NCBI GenBank assembly: GCA_013396915.1
Contig: VWZL01001367.1
Span: 992,001 to 1,056,000, forward strand
From: Stercorarius parasiticus
Lineage: Eukaryota > Chordata > Aves > Charadriiformes > Stercorariidae
Direction of reading: 5' to 3'
Length of the DNA stretch: 64,000 bases
In this document: one piece after another, positions 21,639 to 34,255 of the stretch
Layout: every line of letters begins with the position of its first letter
How positions within the stretch are numbered: position 1 is the stretch's first letter
The notes under the pieces: model-generated
Databases searched by the model: none
The model's input: the letters and a program-made list of their open reading frames with translations, nothing else
Told to the model about the DNA's origin: nothing
Program-made: the position numbers and the translations under genes

Positions 21639-24600
21639 ATGTATATGAAAATATGCCAACACGTAAATGAGTCTCACCCTATAAATATTTCTGAGATTAT
21701 ATCCTCAGTTAAATGGTTCCTAATCATATGACTCCCTTTAAATTATACCTTTTCATACATCTACAGCCATGGTCAGACCTGATACTGGCCCACAAATATG
21801 CAATTATCAACGACAAGAGAAAATAAAATCCTCTAAGTTACAGTTTGAAGCCTAATACTATTTTAAAAAAAATATTTTCAGAAAGAAACACCAGTAACAA
21901 ATTGTTAGTTGTGTAGATTAATATTCTAGAATGACAATAAAGAAGAGAAATATATAATGTGGAATAATGGGGGCATGGCAGGAAGAGATAGGGGACTCTC
22001 AAGAATCTTGTACTCTTCGGTCTCAACTTTAAAGGTACTGACTTTCAATAAATGGACAGAAATTAGCATACAATCACTGGTTTTGTGCATAAAAACAGTC
22101 ATTTAGCCAGCTTAGTATTCTTGTCAAGGAAGAGTGACGTTCTAAGTAAATACAAATAAGTTACTCTTATTCAAGTAATACTTTGAAGACCCACAGGCCC
22201 AAAGGCCAAAGCCTTTGTCACACAACCACATACAGATTTAGGGATCTCACCAACCAAATCCCAAGCAGAGCTCTGAGAGAGGAAACTATTAGAAGAGAGC
22301 CATGAAAACAGGAAGAAACATTTGGCACTCTGCTGCATTAAATGGGAGGCTATGAAGTTTAAATAACTCTTATCACAGGGAGCACTCGGAGGGCTTGAGA
22401 AAGGCTTTGACAGCAAAAAAGAAGATCCAGCAGTTTCCCATATAGTAATAATATGCTGCCCTTTTAAAAAATAACTATTAGCTAGATATGTTACTATAAC
22501 AGGGAGACAGAGATGCTAGCAAAATAGGTCTTCATGGTGTGATTTTTAACTTCTGAATCCAGCCAGGCTGGAATTTAGGGCAAGAAAGACTAACGTTCCA
22601 GGATCGTAACGAAGGAAGTGAAGAACAGAAATGATTGTGAACACCTTCTCCTTTTCAGAGCAACTGCATTTTTCAGATTTTTCAGTCATAGCAGCACAGA
22701 AGTTTTGCTTCTGTTTTGGCTACAGGAAAGCGGTTCACTTTCTAAGCTAAAATGAATGTTTATCAACATAATGTTGTTACTGTCTTTGTATCTAACAATA
22801 GCTGTAGGATCTACTGGCAAGTTAGCATCTTTAAGAGTGGATGGAAAACTTTTATTGCTCCTCTAAGCCTATGGACACCTTTTTTTCACCTTTAATACTT
22901 AGTTTTTCTCTCACAGCATTTGAGAATGAGCTACTGACCCCAGCTCTTTCTCTTCTGCAGCTCTGTGAGTAGAAAAGTGACTTAAGGTATGGAAAGAGTC
23001 AATAATTTTCCTGTAAACACTACTCTAAACTTACTCCACTGCTCTAAAATGACTCAAGAAAATGGCACCATAGCATCAAACATCCTGCACCATTGTCCTA
23101 TAACGTACAACTACAGGGACTTTTCAACCAGCTACAAAATGTGTGGGACATGCCTTTGAAAAACCTCCATTGATCATCAGGGTCCTTTATTTGTTTAAAA
23201 CTAGATGACCCACCGTTAGCAGTTATTAAGCAATTAAGTACACTGTAGTTAGATACTTTCTCTCTGAAGAATGCATATAACTATAAAAGTGACTGTGATT
23301 TATGTGTTCCCTGGACTACAGGAATAATAAGTGAAGATGGAAAGCAGATTAGATAGTGCAACTAGAAGGTCAAGGAAAAGAACTCCAGCTCATCAAAAGC
23401 ACATCTTTATATGTCTAAAAAATACGCATTACAACAACAAAACCAATCCTAAATGACGTGCCTTAATTCAGTCCACCCTACATGTCCTAGCACAAAGACA
23501 TCTGGCCTAGCTTGAATATGGGAGATAATTTTGCTCTCAAACTCTTCATGTACAAAATTAACTTGATTCATTTTTCACCTCAACAAGGTGTTTTATTTCC
23601 AGCTATCCGTTTTGCTATCTGTAAAGCATAGAACCTCCAAGAATACTCTAAAATCTGAATACATAGATACTCATTTTCTGAATGATCGCTTTGGAGTCCA
23701 GAGAGAATAGAGAAAGGACAAGAGAGACACTTCCCAAGTTATTCAGTGGAGAAGCCCAATCAGAGTCTTGCCCAAAAGCTTAAAGAACACTATTTATTTC
23801 AAGCTTTTATTACAACAGGAAACGAAATGCCTACGCAGTTCTCGCTACACAACACGGTGCCAAGACCCTTTGCACCATGCAATTACCAGGAAAGACAGTG
23901 ATGTCTCTAGCAAGTGCTTAATCTGTTCCAGCAACAGTACCTCAAAGAACAGAGCAAATATTTCGTTCAATGTATAAAAAAATACATCAAAAAAATCCAT
24001 AGCAGTGATCTGTGAGTAAAATAAAAAGATATAATCTTAGAGCCCACTCACTCCAGCAAGCTCATCTGAATTGTATTCCACATCCACAGTATCAAGAGAG
24101 CAGAATTTTACCAGTCATGCTCCCATCAGATTAACTTGGCCGATGCTGACAAATATACAGGAATCTGAGAAAATGAGTACAACGGGCATAGAAGGTAGTA
24201 TTCCTACCTTCAGTGTACTTGACAGATAGTAAAGAAAGAAATTTCACTAACATCATAGATGCGGGGAAATTAGTATTTAAATATTAGTATATCCTTGTCT
24301 GTGTGTTTTATAAAGTATTTAGGTTACTAAAGGATGATATAATACCATGAGCTACTCCGTATCTCAAACACAGGACCTATGGTCAGTGAACATATTTACC
24401 AATGAAAAGTTAATTTTACTACATGGCCAATAAAATACTAGGTAATTAGGTAATGGACTATTTACCATATACTTAAATACCTATGCTGAAAACAAGCTTA
24501 TGAAAGATTATAAAAATCAATACTGAAATTTCCAATAACATATGTATGCAGATTTCTGCATATTTAACTAGTATTCTTTTATTTCAGAAGTGCCAATAAA

Positions 24601-24639
24601 TTAGAGGAAATTTTGTTTCAGATTAATTTATATGATGAA
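21639..24639. other. unassigned stretch
   Basis: AT-rich unique sequence with short chance frames. No repeat family, RNA gene or exon is recognised. Confidence 0.5.
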
Positions 24640-25000
24640 GTAGTACATACAAAGCCCATCAGTTACAGCAATAGAAGTAATTAGGCTTTCAGTTCCTATG
24701 AATTAACAATGTATCATATTCTTGGTAATAAGTGGCACGCGTGATTATCTCTGATGGTGTCTATCTGCTTAATTTTTAATGAATGTCATAGTATGTCTGC
24801 AGATTTTAATTGTCAGTAATAACATGTAGATTCATTAGTTGTTTTCAACTGTATTAGTTAAAGTTGTTGTGCTACATTAATGATCCTAATGCATGCTAAT
24901 GGTGATTTCTTAGCATATTATTGAACGCACTCACTGGTATATACTTGGACAGCATAAGTGAGAGCCATGACAGTTGATAGTTAAACTGTTAAATATGGGA
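24640..25000. promoter_or_regulatory. candidate enhancer, homeodomain/POU-like sites
   Basis: Dense TAAT-type cores (GTAATTAGG, TTAATTTTTAAT, ACATTAATGATC) occur with a GATTATCT GATA-like site, a TGACAGTTG MEIS-like site and the string CATGCTAATG at 24892-24901, close to a POU octamer. The order and diversity of sites resemble vertebrate developmental non-coding elements. AT-rich DNA yields TAAT cores by chance, so cross-species conservation is the deciding test. Confidence 0.3.
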
Positions 25001-25677
25001 ACAAACCAACTGCATTCTGACTCTGCATTAAAGTAAATGAGAATCTATAATAAAGTCGTAACACAGCAGGTGACATACCCTGTTACGGACAATGCAAGCG
25101 CTAATAGACTCCCAGTGAAGTTAAGAGTTTCAGTAAGTAGTTCACCAGGAGTTCAAATGCCCCCCTCCCCCCCCCTTTTTTTTGTGTTGTATAATACAAA
25201 TACAAGATATCATTCATTATACTTTTATACAAAAGCTTTTAGCCTTGAGCGTTATGGAGAATCTGGGTGAAAGAAACCAATATTTTAAAAACCGTAGCAT
25301 ATATTGGAACTGTAATGTCTTAACTATTACATTTAACTAATAAATTTTATTTTTTATTTTCAGAATTATAAGGCTGGGTACAATAAGATAAAATTGGGTC
25401 CATTTTGTCCCAATGGGCAAATTCAAATACTCCACCAAATTTTTTTTCTCAGAACTATAGAATCTTATTTTATAGAATCATAAACTGAGGCAGACACATT
25501 TTAGCAGACATAGAGCAAATAACTTAAAAATATCTATATTAACGTTGACCTTGATATACATGAAAACTTCATGATCCAATTAATTTTATATATTTATTTA
25601 TATTAATTTATATATTCAAAAATGTAACACAAAAGATTGTTTTCCAACACTTGTATCCTTCCTTTTTTTTAATTAAA
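25001..25677. other. AT-rich stretch before the gap
   Basis: Contains a pyrimidine run at 25160-25183 (mostly C, then T) and an A/T-only tract around 25578-25614. No gene is recognised. Confidence 0.6.
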
Positions 25678-25716
25678 NNNNNNNNNNNNNNNNNNNNNNN
25701 NNNNNNNNNNNNNNNN
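25678..25716. other. assembly gap (39 N)
   Basis: Thirty-nine undetermined bases. The flanks are AT-rich, so the gap probably reflects a hard-to-sequence or unresolved tract. The true length may differ. Confidence 0.99.
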
Positions 25717-26657
25717 GTATACACTTATTACCTACAAACTGCTGTAGTAATCATTTAATCAATATGGTGAATCAGTGCAGCCCTTTTCCACGAGAACCTG
25801 TGAATGAGAGCTATGGTCCCATTGAAAAGGTACTAGCAATTCAGTTACGATTGCTATTGAAGAAATGGCATTGGAGTAATATCATTAGTCATACCATACG
25901 CTTAGGCCTTTTTTATTTATTTAAACACATTTAATTAAAGCATATAGAAGAAGGGACAGATGAGTAAAGGTCTATTTCCAGAGAAAATAATGAGGAAGCC
26001 ATTAACATAATTTTGTTTTTATTTTGGTACTTGTATGCGTGGACTGACATTCCTTTAATAGTTTCATGTTCGCTCTGATGTTCTCTTTGCCATCTTTAAT
26101 TTGCGAGCCTTTTGGCACCTAAAGCACCCTGGGCAATAAACAGCTTTCTAACATTTGTCATCTACAAAAACGTATTGCACTCAAACACTAAAGGACCAGA
26201 GGCCACAACCACATGAAAGTCACACTTCATTTAACATCTATTACACCACTCTTACTCCCCCCGCCCGTCCTCTCCCTTTCTTTTTCTCGAGTAGGCACAG
26301 TGGCAGTCTCCATTGAAGGTTTATGCACCCCTTCAGGGAAGTGTTTTCGGCCTCTTTTGCTATGTCATTCTACAAATGGATGTATGAATCAACTCATTCT
26401 TTTAAAATTCATGAATTTAATTAATGTCACATCCTGTTCCCCGTTTCACCAGACTTAGAACATTCATTTAGTGTTACTGACCATAGCTTTTTCCCATTGA
26501 TAGCAGTAATAAAAAACTAACTGTGGAGGTTTGGGGTTTTTTTAGTTTATTTGTTTTCTCTTATTTCATATCAAAGAAATGAGTGCAAAAATCAAATTTA
26601 ACGTACTGCCGGATGCATATTTTAGAATTATTTGTTACTGAATATGGTTTTTTAAGT
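25717..26657. other. unassigned stretch
   Basis: Nothing recognisable. An open frame at 26213-26458 has no domain. Confidence 0.5.
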
Positions 26658-26695
26658 TATCCTACAGAAACAAGGGTATCCTACAGGACAAGGGG
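26658..26695 (+). repeat. 19-bp tandem duplication at CR1 5' edge
   Basis: TATCCTACAG followed by AAACAAGGG (26658-26676) is repeated as TATCCTACAG followed by GACAAGGGG (26677-26695). The second copy is part of the CR1 element, so the first may be a slipped duplicate of the element's first bases. Confidence 0.6.
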
Positions 26696-26932
26696 TAACA
26701 GGCACAAACTTGAACACAGGAAGTTCCATCTCAACATCTTCTTTACTTTGAGGGTGGCGGAGCACTGGCACAGGCTGCCCAGAGAGGTGGTGGAGTGTCC
26801 GTCTCTGGAGACCTTCACAACCCACCTGGATGCGTGTGCCACCTGCTCCAGGTGATCCTGCTCTCGCAGGGGGGTTGGACTAGGTGATCTCCAGAGGCCC
26901 CTTCCAGCCCCTACCACTCTGTGATTCTGTGA
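26677..26932 (+). mobile_element. CR1 LINE, 3' end
   Basis: About 256 bases cover the end of CR1 ORF2 and the 3' UTR. The block encoding the usual [15 protein letters not shown] peptide is visible as [20 protein letters not shown]. It is followed by GGGGGGTTGGACTAGGTGAT, a CTTCCAGCCCCTACCA block and a terminal CTGTGATTCTGTGA. Relative to my recollection of the family, a stretch between HLNI and FFTLRV is deleted. Truncated at the 5' end. Confidence 0.93.
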
Positions 26933-28204
26933 AATAGGTATCTAATCGGTTGTCTTAAGGTATACTGCAGCTGTCATCATTAAGCATTTTCTAGGTAAAT
27001 TATACCTACTACAAGGGCAACGGAATTTTACAAAATTCTCTTTTTTTCATTGATTACCCAAATATCTTCCTGAGACATAACTAATCAGAAAAAAATCAGT
27101 TTATTTTCTCCTCTTCTATTTAATTACCCTTTTTTCTCATCTTATCCTAAGTTTCTTTTTTTGGCTGTTGGGTTTTTTTTTGTTTTTTTTTTTTTCTTTT
27201 TTCTTTTTTTTTTTCTAGAAGGTATGGATAACTACAAACAGTTGATCAAAAAGCAAGATTTTATCAGGTGATCCAAAAGTAGAGAGATTCCAGAGCAGTT
27301 ATCTCATCTGGAAACATTTCCACAGTTACATGCCCAAAGATAGATGCAGTTCACGTATAGGACAGCTCAGCCGCTCCAGTGCTCATGGAAATACAGCCAT
27401 ATGGACACATTACAGGGAGAGAGATGCCTTGACTGATATATGGGATCCTTTTAAAGACCTAAGGTCTTGACATGCCAAGGGAAGTGTATGCAGCGGATAC
27501 AAAATCTCAGGGTATCATCCATCTGTGGGTACTATAGTTCAGTCCCACTGACAGACACAGTGCTGCTGAACTCTTCTTTACAGTTGGCAGTGATGCTACA
27601 GGAATGTCATTGGGACTCGGTATCCCAGCATTCTCAATTTCTTCATAATAAAGTAAAAATTCAGAAAGTCAAATTACAAAGCAGTATATGCAGGCAAAGG
27701 TAGCCTTAATGTTATCAAAATAAGTTTTCTTTCTGCAGTGATAACACAACAGAAACATTTTAGGTGAAAAAGAAATGGAAATACAGCTATTACATAAAAC
27801 ACATGTTATTTAAGTAAACAAAAAATATGAGGCAGGAGCCCAGTGGGAGATATATTGGAATTTAATCATAGATTACAAAAAAACCCCAACTTTAGAATTT
27901 CCCAGAAATGGTTTTAGAGAGAAGGTATAAACAAATCTCATCAAATTAATCTCTTCGTTGTTCCTAATCTCCTCTGCTGTCATAAGATTACTAACGCTTG
28001 ATCTCATATCAGATATTAAATTTCACCCCTAAACAATGGCTTGTTGGAGAAAGGAGTTGTTTAGTGGCAGACAAAATAGAACAAATTAGATGAAATTTTT
28101 TGGTACTTCCTGGTTTGAGATTTTCTCTCCTAATCCATTATTAAGTAGCCACAGGAACTTCTGTGAAGGAGAAATTGATGCACAGAGTATCACAGCTGGA
28201 TGTG
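26933..28204. other. unassigned stretch with long pyrimidine tract
   Basis: A T-rich tract at 27173-27215 ends in CTAG and would suit a splice acceptor, but no coding exon follows. Otherwise no gene is recognised. Confidence 0.5.
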
Positions 28205-28570
28205 TGGGTGCTTATCACAGTGTGGAGTGGTCGACATGCTGGAGGGAAGGGAGACCATCCCAAGGGACCTGGACAGGCTTGAGAGGTGGGCTCATGCAAA
28301 CCTCATGAACTTCAACAAGGTAGAGGGCGAGGTCTTGCACCTGAGTTGGGTCAATCCTAAGCACAAATATAGAAGGCTTGGGCGTCTTGGTGGATGAGAA
28401 GCTCAACATGAGCCAGCAATGAGTGCTTGCAGCCCAGAATGCCGATCGTATCCTGGGCTGCATCCAAAGAAGCGCAGGCAGCAGAGGGAGGGAGGTGATT
28501 ATAGCCCTCTACTCTCTTGAGTAGAGAGGAGTGGAGTGGAGTACTGCGTCCAGCTCTGGGGCCCCTGGGA
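28205..28570 (+). mobile_element. CR1 LINE, internal ORF2 fragment
   Basis: Matches the part of CR1 ORF2 after the reverse-transcriptase palm: the conceptual product includes PRDLDRLERWAHANLMNFNK, then VLHL, then in a shifted frame LGVLVDEKLNMSQQ, and later a VEYCVQLWGPW block. The frame is broken by shifts and stops. Unlike normal CR1 copies it lacks the 3' end, so the right part was lost after insertion. It is older than the copy at 59486-59786, judging from its decay. Confidence 0.88.
28507..28526. repeat. 8-bp hairpin within CR1 fragment
   Basis: CTCTACTC and GAGTAGAG are perfect arms around TCTT. The right arm and the following GAGTGGAGTGGAG do not fit my memory of the CR1 text at this point, so the hairpin was probably made by a local copying event. 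Confidence 0.5.
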
Positions 28571-28995
28571 GGCTCTCATTGTGCCTGCAGGTCCTGTGGA
28601 TTCTGGGAGAACAAATCCCACTCTTCAGCTGCCAGGGAGAGGTGCAAACAGTGTGCAGAAGTGAGAATGGTTACCAGAAAACAAAGTAAAACATAAAGAA
28701 CAAAAATAGGCAAGGATGAGAACTGTGGAGTTATATTTTTTAAAATCCATTCAACCATTTCAGGTTTGTATTAAGCATAAATCTTCAGCCTAATGGGATA
28801 GGATGAAGGCACCACATATAATATCTCTGCTGAATGATTGGGTATTCAGCTACACAGTCAGAAGAGAAATTCAATGCAATGAAATAAGCAGGTTTTAGAT
28901 GAAGTCTTGCTCTGGCCTGCAGCTGATGAGATGCAGCGCTAGCAGATAGGCAAGACTGTCTATGACAAAAATAAGTCTAACACATGTACAGCTTG
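28571..28995. other. unassigned spacer between CR1 fragment and LTR
   Basis: About 425 bases with no recognisable feature. Confidence 0.6.
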
Positions 28996-29226
28996 TGTCC
29001 TGGTTTCAGCTGGGATAGAGTTAATTTTCTTTCTAGTAGCTGTTGTGGTTTGGATTTAGTATGAGAAGAATGATGAAGAATGTTGATAACACATATTGTT
29101 TTAGTTGTTGCTGAGTAATGTTTATATTAATCAAGGACATTTTTGGCTTCCTATAGAAACTGAGAGGGAGCATAGACAGTACAAACTGGCCAAAGGAATA
29201 TTCCACACCATAGACATCATGCTCAG

Positions 29227-29234
29227 TATATAAA
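29227..29234 (+). promoter_or_regulatory. LTR TATA box
   Basis: TATATAAA in the expected part of the LTR (end of U3), preceded by GCTCAG and followed by a G-run. This is the core promoter of the former retrovirus. Confidence 0.75.
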
Positions 29235-29391
29235 TGGGGGTTGGCCAGGGGGCAGGAATCTGCAATCACTGCTCAGGACAGGCTGGGCAACCGATCATCA
29301 GGTGGTGAGAGTGACTTGTGTTGTTTCACTTTATTTTGTATAGTCTTTTATCATTATTATTATTATTATTTTCCTCTTCCATTACTATTCT

Positions 29392-29397
29392 ATTAAA
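29392..29397 (+). terminator. LTR polyadenylation signal ATTAAA
   Basis: The variant signal ATTAAA lies about 160 bases after the TATA box, followed by CTGCCTATCTCAACCCACGAG, where the R/U5 part of the LTR is expected. Confidence 0.6.
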
Positions 29398-29529
29398 CTG
29401 CCTATCTCAACCCACGAGTTTTTTTTCCTTTCCCCTCCTTTTCTCCCTACCCTACCAGGGGCACGGAGGGGCGGACAGTGAGCGAGTGGCTGCGTGGTCC
29501 TACTTGCTGGCTGGGGTTGAACCACAACA

Positions 29530-32500
29530 GTTTGTGTTTATGTTCTGTACTTTGTGGTGTTTAGTTTATTGTATGATTGTTTAAGTGATGTGAAGCACCC
29601 AGATGTACTTTTACAAAAATACTCAGTGGTTTTCAGAATCACTTAAATACCTTAAATTGGTACATCTGGAAAGTCTCACCTTTCAAAGATTCTCAGATTA
29701 GTCACACAAAATTTCAGGTGGTAATAGGGTAATAGCAAGAGTCTGCTCACTGCAGCTCAGTGATTCTTAAATGAATTTCAGTTCAAGAATCCTAAATATA
29801 TGATTAAGTCAGCCTCCTGTTTACCGACACAGCACAGTTTTACAGATCCCTGGACACATTGGTGGTACAATCACTAGTTTTAGTCTCTGCTAAAGCAGGC
29901 AAGGTTAGCTCGCTGAGTTCAGCTTTTGGTTCTACTTTACGCTTTTTAAAAACAAGCTTCCACTCTGCAGTTTGCAGAATGTCAGTTTCAAAGACTGTCA
30001 ATTAACTGCAAATCTTCAGAAAGTAAAGACTTGAGAAATCTCCTAGCAGGACCAAAGAATACTCAGTTTTCTTCCTCAGTCATGGTCTGACATTTCCCAA
30101 AAACAGGAAGCAGAGTGGGATTCTCATATACAATAATGTCCGAACTGTTAGGAGGTGAAAGCATGTTCAACAATGAACTATTAAGATTGCCCGATCATAA
30201 GCTCAAAGTGGGATATCAGCACTTCTTTGAAAATTTTTTTTCCAGTTCTGGACACAAATGCTCTGACCCTATGTACAGTGTTTCCTTCATCATTTAGCTG
30301 CTAACATATAACCAATGGAGCAACTTCATAAAATGACCTTTTAAAGTATCACGGCACATGACAAAGGAATTGGGTCTGAAATAGAAGAAAATCTAAGATT
30401 CTCATCATAGACACTAAAGATTTGCCGTAATGAAATCCCTTAGATAAAATGGGCTCACATGGAAACCATTAACAATTTCAAAATACCAGGGTACAGACAA
30501 AAAGAGAAGAAAGCCGATGAGGGAGCTTGAAAATTCCCCTTGTCCGGCCTCAGGGCTATTGCTAACATATGATTACGGTCACAAACCCTGTGCTTCCATT
30601 TCGGACCTTAACTTTGATGGGCAAAGAAAATACTCCTTTGAAGTAACGAATAGTAAATACATTGTTAGGGAAATATTTTTAAGCGTCAATATGAAAATCA
30701 TTTGAAGGTAGAGGAAATTAAGAATCACTATATCTAGGCATGGAATGGGAGCTTTTTTGGAATAACCGCTTAGGCAGTATAAAATACCCAGATACATGTT
30801 TTCGAGTACATCAAGTGTAAGAAAGCATCAGAGAATGAGGGAGGGAAGGATACTTGAAAGCATCTTGCTATGGATCCTGAAATCAACCTGACTTTAGGCT
30901 TGTGGCAAAAAAACTGTCAACCTAACAGCAAATAGCTATTCAGTCACCTGGAGTGAAGGTGTTTACTGATTGCACCTCTCTGTGCATTTGTTATAGAAAA
31001 CTGTGGTTTTTAATCACAGGAGCACAATAGGCAGCGAGATTTAGGTGGATCTCTGAGCTAACAGTGATTACACGCCTGCAGAAAAGAACTGCGGAGCCAG
31101 AGCCTCTACTCAGGTATGTGTTCAAACCACTGACTAGAACAGACATTTACAGACTCCATCACTTTGAAGAGATGGTTGACTATTCTCATTGCTGCATGGT
31201 TTATTCTGAAAGCAGAAGCGTGGACCAGCACAGACTATGGCTCAATAAAACTAATTTGACTTTCTTTCACATTGTGATGTGGGACTCCTCTCCTCTTTAT
31301 AAACAACATGGTATGTCTACAACCTTTCTTTAAGTATAACGTTATTAAATTTAACACAGTGAAAAACATAGTCAGCATTTCGGAGAAATCAGAAACTGGC
31401 TAATATCATGAGAAGGAAATAAGGCAAAATAAGGTAAAATAAGGTACGATATACAAGCCCTGGATGTCAAAATAGAGTAAGCCTGCTCAAATGGAAAGAG
31501 CAACACCAGTTAGTATTGGTTGAGGTTCTAGCTCTAGTTGGTTTGGGGTTTTTTCCCTCTTTTCTGCTTTCTTGCAAGAGGCCATTAAGAAAAGAAATTA
31601 CTGAGAATACGGCCCAAGCAAAATGACATAAGTGCTCTTTCCCTCTTCCTTCAACTCCACACTGTCATATAGTTTCCAGACCTGGAAGCATACTAGCAGC
31701 AAATGATTCTTTTGTGACTCAACCTCAGATGAGACCTAATATTTTTTCATGAAATAAATACTGGCTAATAGTCAGAAAACAGTAGAATTGGGCTGGTTGA
31801 AGTTTGCAGATGCCAGGTAATGCATCTGGGAAGCAATAACATCATCTACTTCTACACATTGCTTTGTCCCAAACTAATTGTACTGTAACCACTTAGACAA
31901 GTGAATTGAACATTATTATGGTCAGCTTATTGAAACGCTCCATTCAACGTGCAAGAAAAATAGAAATGGTGGGTGCCAGGCAAAAAATGTGCATCTTTTT
32001 CTAGACTGTGCCTATATTATGAATGCAAGTAAGAACAGTAAAAGCCAATAAAATAAAAAGATATCAACAGTGGAAACCAAGACGTGGGAATCCTTCTAGC
32101 TGATGACAGTCAATCAAATCCATAGCTTCAAGGTATGTTTAGCTGCCTATTGTATACTTTCTTTTGCTCCTGATCTCTTACTTATTTTGGTTGGTCATCA
32201 ATATCTCAGGTATGATTTTGATACATCAGGAAGCACCCTCAGTGAGTGAGTGGGGTTCTCCTTACAGCAGTTTAGCTGGTAGGCAAACAGGTAATATGAA
32301 TAGTATAATTTGGATTGTGCATCTCAAAGAAGGGACGCTCTTTGACCAATTATTTAGGAGCAGTGAATTTACAATACAAACAACTCTGCAAAGAGCAATA
32401 AAATGAATGAGCCTCCAAAGGTAAAAAAGGACAAAGAAACGAAACCCCAAAGAACTACAAGTACTTGATTCTCTGTTGAGTAAATTTCCATCTCCCCCCG

Positions 32501-34229
32501 GCAACAAACATTTCAGTGTCTTAGAACATGGCAGTTTTGCTGCTGCTACTGTGAACTTTAACATGACATCTTTAACATGACTGGATAGTGGAGATAAGCC
32601 ATGTACCTTGAAAAGGAGGTTTACATTTTCCTAAACAGATATTATAATTTGAAATAGATTTAATTCTTTATCAGAAGTCTTAGTTACGTGTGGGCTCTTT
32701 GCCTTGCTCTTCATCCCTTTTTCAGAATTTTTTCTCCCATATTTCGATACCTGGTTAGATCCAGATTTACCGATACAGATTCTTCAGCCGCATCATTTGT
32801 GCTTCAAAATCATAAGGAATCTTTTCTTTCATATTCACAATTATTTTCACTTTCTGTGTATTAACTACATCCAATGTAGGTCTTTGTAGTTAGTGTCTGA
32901 ATCTTTAGACTTATTGCAATAGACCAAAGTTTGTTCTGCTAAAATCACCCGCAAATGTATCAGTTCAAAATAATAACAAAAGTAAAATTTGTTATTTTGT
33001 GAATCACTAAATTAAAATAATTCTAATTCTCTTACGTTGTTTAGAATCGAATTCTGAGTTTGCTACAAGCTTTCTTCAATAGCAAGTTAACCAGACATCA
33101 GAAAAGACTTCAAATGGGATTTTTCCCTTTAAATATTCCCTCTAAATACAAGGCACTGGAGCCATGGAAATATAACAAACGTGCTCTACAGAGTTTTATA
33201 TGTACTAAAAAGACTGAAGACCCTTCTTCATGTGAAAATTGTATAATCATTCATCTTGCTTATTTTTATAGAAAATTCATATGGGAATACCAAATTTGTT
33301 TACCCTTAAAGGGAAAATATTCTGATGTATCATTTCATTCTGTTCAGTTGCCTTAAAAATTTACATAAACCAAACAAGTTTTTAAAACATCAAAGAAAAC
33401 TTTTATAGATGAAAAAAATGTAATTTTATATGTCCAAGTCAAACATATTTTTACAAATATATATTTTGCAAGATTAATAAGTAGGAATGAATCCACAACA
33501 AAGACTGCAGAACAGTGCTAGACCTGGGGTCCTTTCAGCTGAAGTTGTTGCTTAAACATAGCATTTGCCAACTACACTTTCCTTTGCATATGTGGAACGT
33601 CATGAGCTCCCTGTCCCTTCTTAAAATTGTTTGAAACAGCACATCACATGCTGTAATGTCCATTTTAGTCCAGGAAGTCAAAATAATTCCCAAATTCTTA
33701 ACTATATTTGTGAAGACATAGCTATAATTTCAGAGGATTTCTCACGTGAAAAGCACCAACAAGCAAGCAGCTTCTAATTTTTTCTGGTACTTAAATATAA
33801 TCTAATAAAGATAATTGGTTGAAAACACAGAATTTACCTTAGGAATCAACATGAATTTAACATGTCAAATTGATCAGATTTATGATATATTTTTCAATTT
33901 AAGAAGTTTTCAGTTTAAAAAAATAGCAGTTTAGAAAGTCACTTCAGCAGAGGGAGGGACATGGAGGCTTTCATACTTAATTTCTGAGGTTCAGAAGTCT
34001 CTAAAAAAGACAGAACTCTGGAATCCCTTACAAATACTGGTATTTCAGAAGTCCAGATACAGTGAACTGCCTAAAGTCCATGGCCAATTTAGAAGTCCTC
34101 TACTCTGACCTGAGCATGGCAAGGGCAAAAATTAGATTCCTTTTAATTCTTTTGTCTTCACTCTTTACAGCTGTAACCCAGAAATGAGGGTGAGCTAAAC
34201 TTTCCCTGCCTCTTTACGGCAAAGTTAAT
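29530..34229. other. unassigned stretch
   Basis: Long AT-rich region without a recognisable gene or repeat family. An exon-like interval at 31020-31113 has an acceptor-like left edge and a CAG/GTATGT right edge, but every frame contains a stop or starts only partway, so at most it is non-coding. A 3 x 10-base tandem repeat lies at 31417-31446. Confidence 0.5.
31417..31446 (+). repeat. three tandem copies of a 10-bp unit
   Basis: AAATAAGGCA then AAATAAGGTA twice. Short local tandem repeat. Confidence 0.8.
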
Positions 34230-34255
34230 TGAATTCATACACTGAATTCATACAT
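34230..34255 (+). repeat. two tandem copies of a 13-bp unit
   Basis: TGAATTCATACAC followed by TGAATTCATACAT, differing at the last base only. Confidence 0.8.

Larger units (their letters stand above)
28996..29529 (+). mobile_element. solo LTR of an avian endogenous retrovirus
   Basis: A 534-base unit starts TGTCCTGGTTTCAGCTGGGA and ends AACCACAACA, with the TG...CA termini typical of retroviral LTRs. It matches an LTR family I know to be common in neoavian genomes, likely class II (ERVK-like); I do not assign a Repbase name. Internal landmarks are a TATA box at 29227-29234, an ATT-repeat stretch at 29353-29370 and an ATTAAA signal at 29392-29397. No primer-binding site, gag, pol or env sequence follows, and no partner LTR is in the window, so the provirus was probably lost by LTR-LTR recombination. 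Flanks GCTTG (28991-28995) and GTTTG (29530-29534) may be a 5-base target duplication with one mismatch. Confidence 0.92.

Noticed and set aside
25451..25500. ATAGAATC repeats suggestive of an antisense CR1 tail
   Set aside because: The text that should follow in a reverse CR1 (AGGTTGGAA and beyond) is absent.
27173..27218. long pyrimidine tract ending in CTAG, like a splice acceptor
   Set aside because: No open or recognisable exon follows; T-rich tracts are common here.
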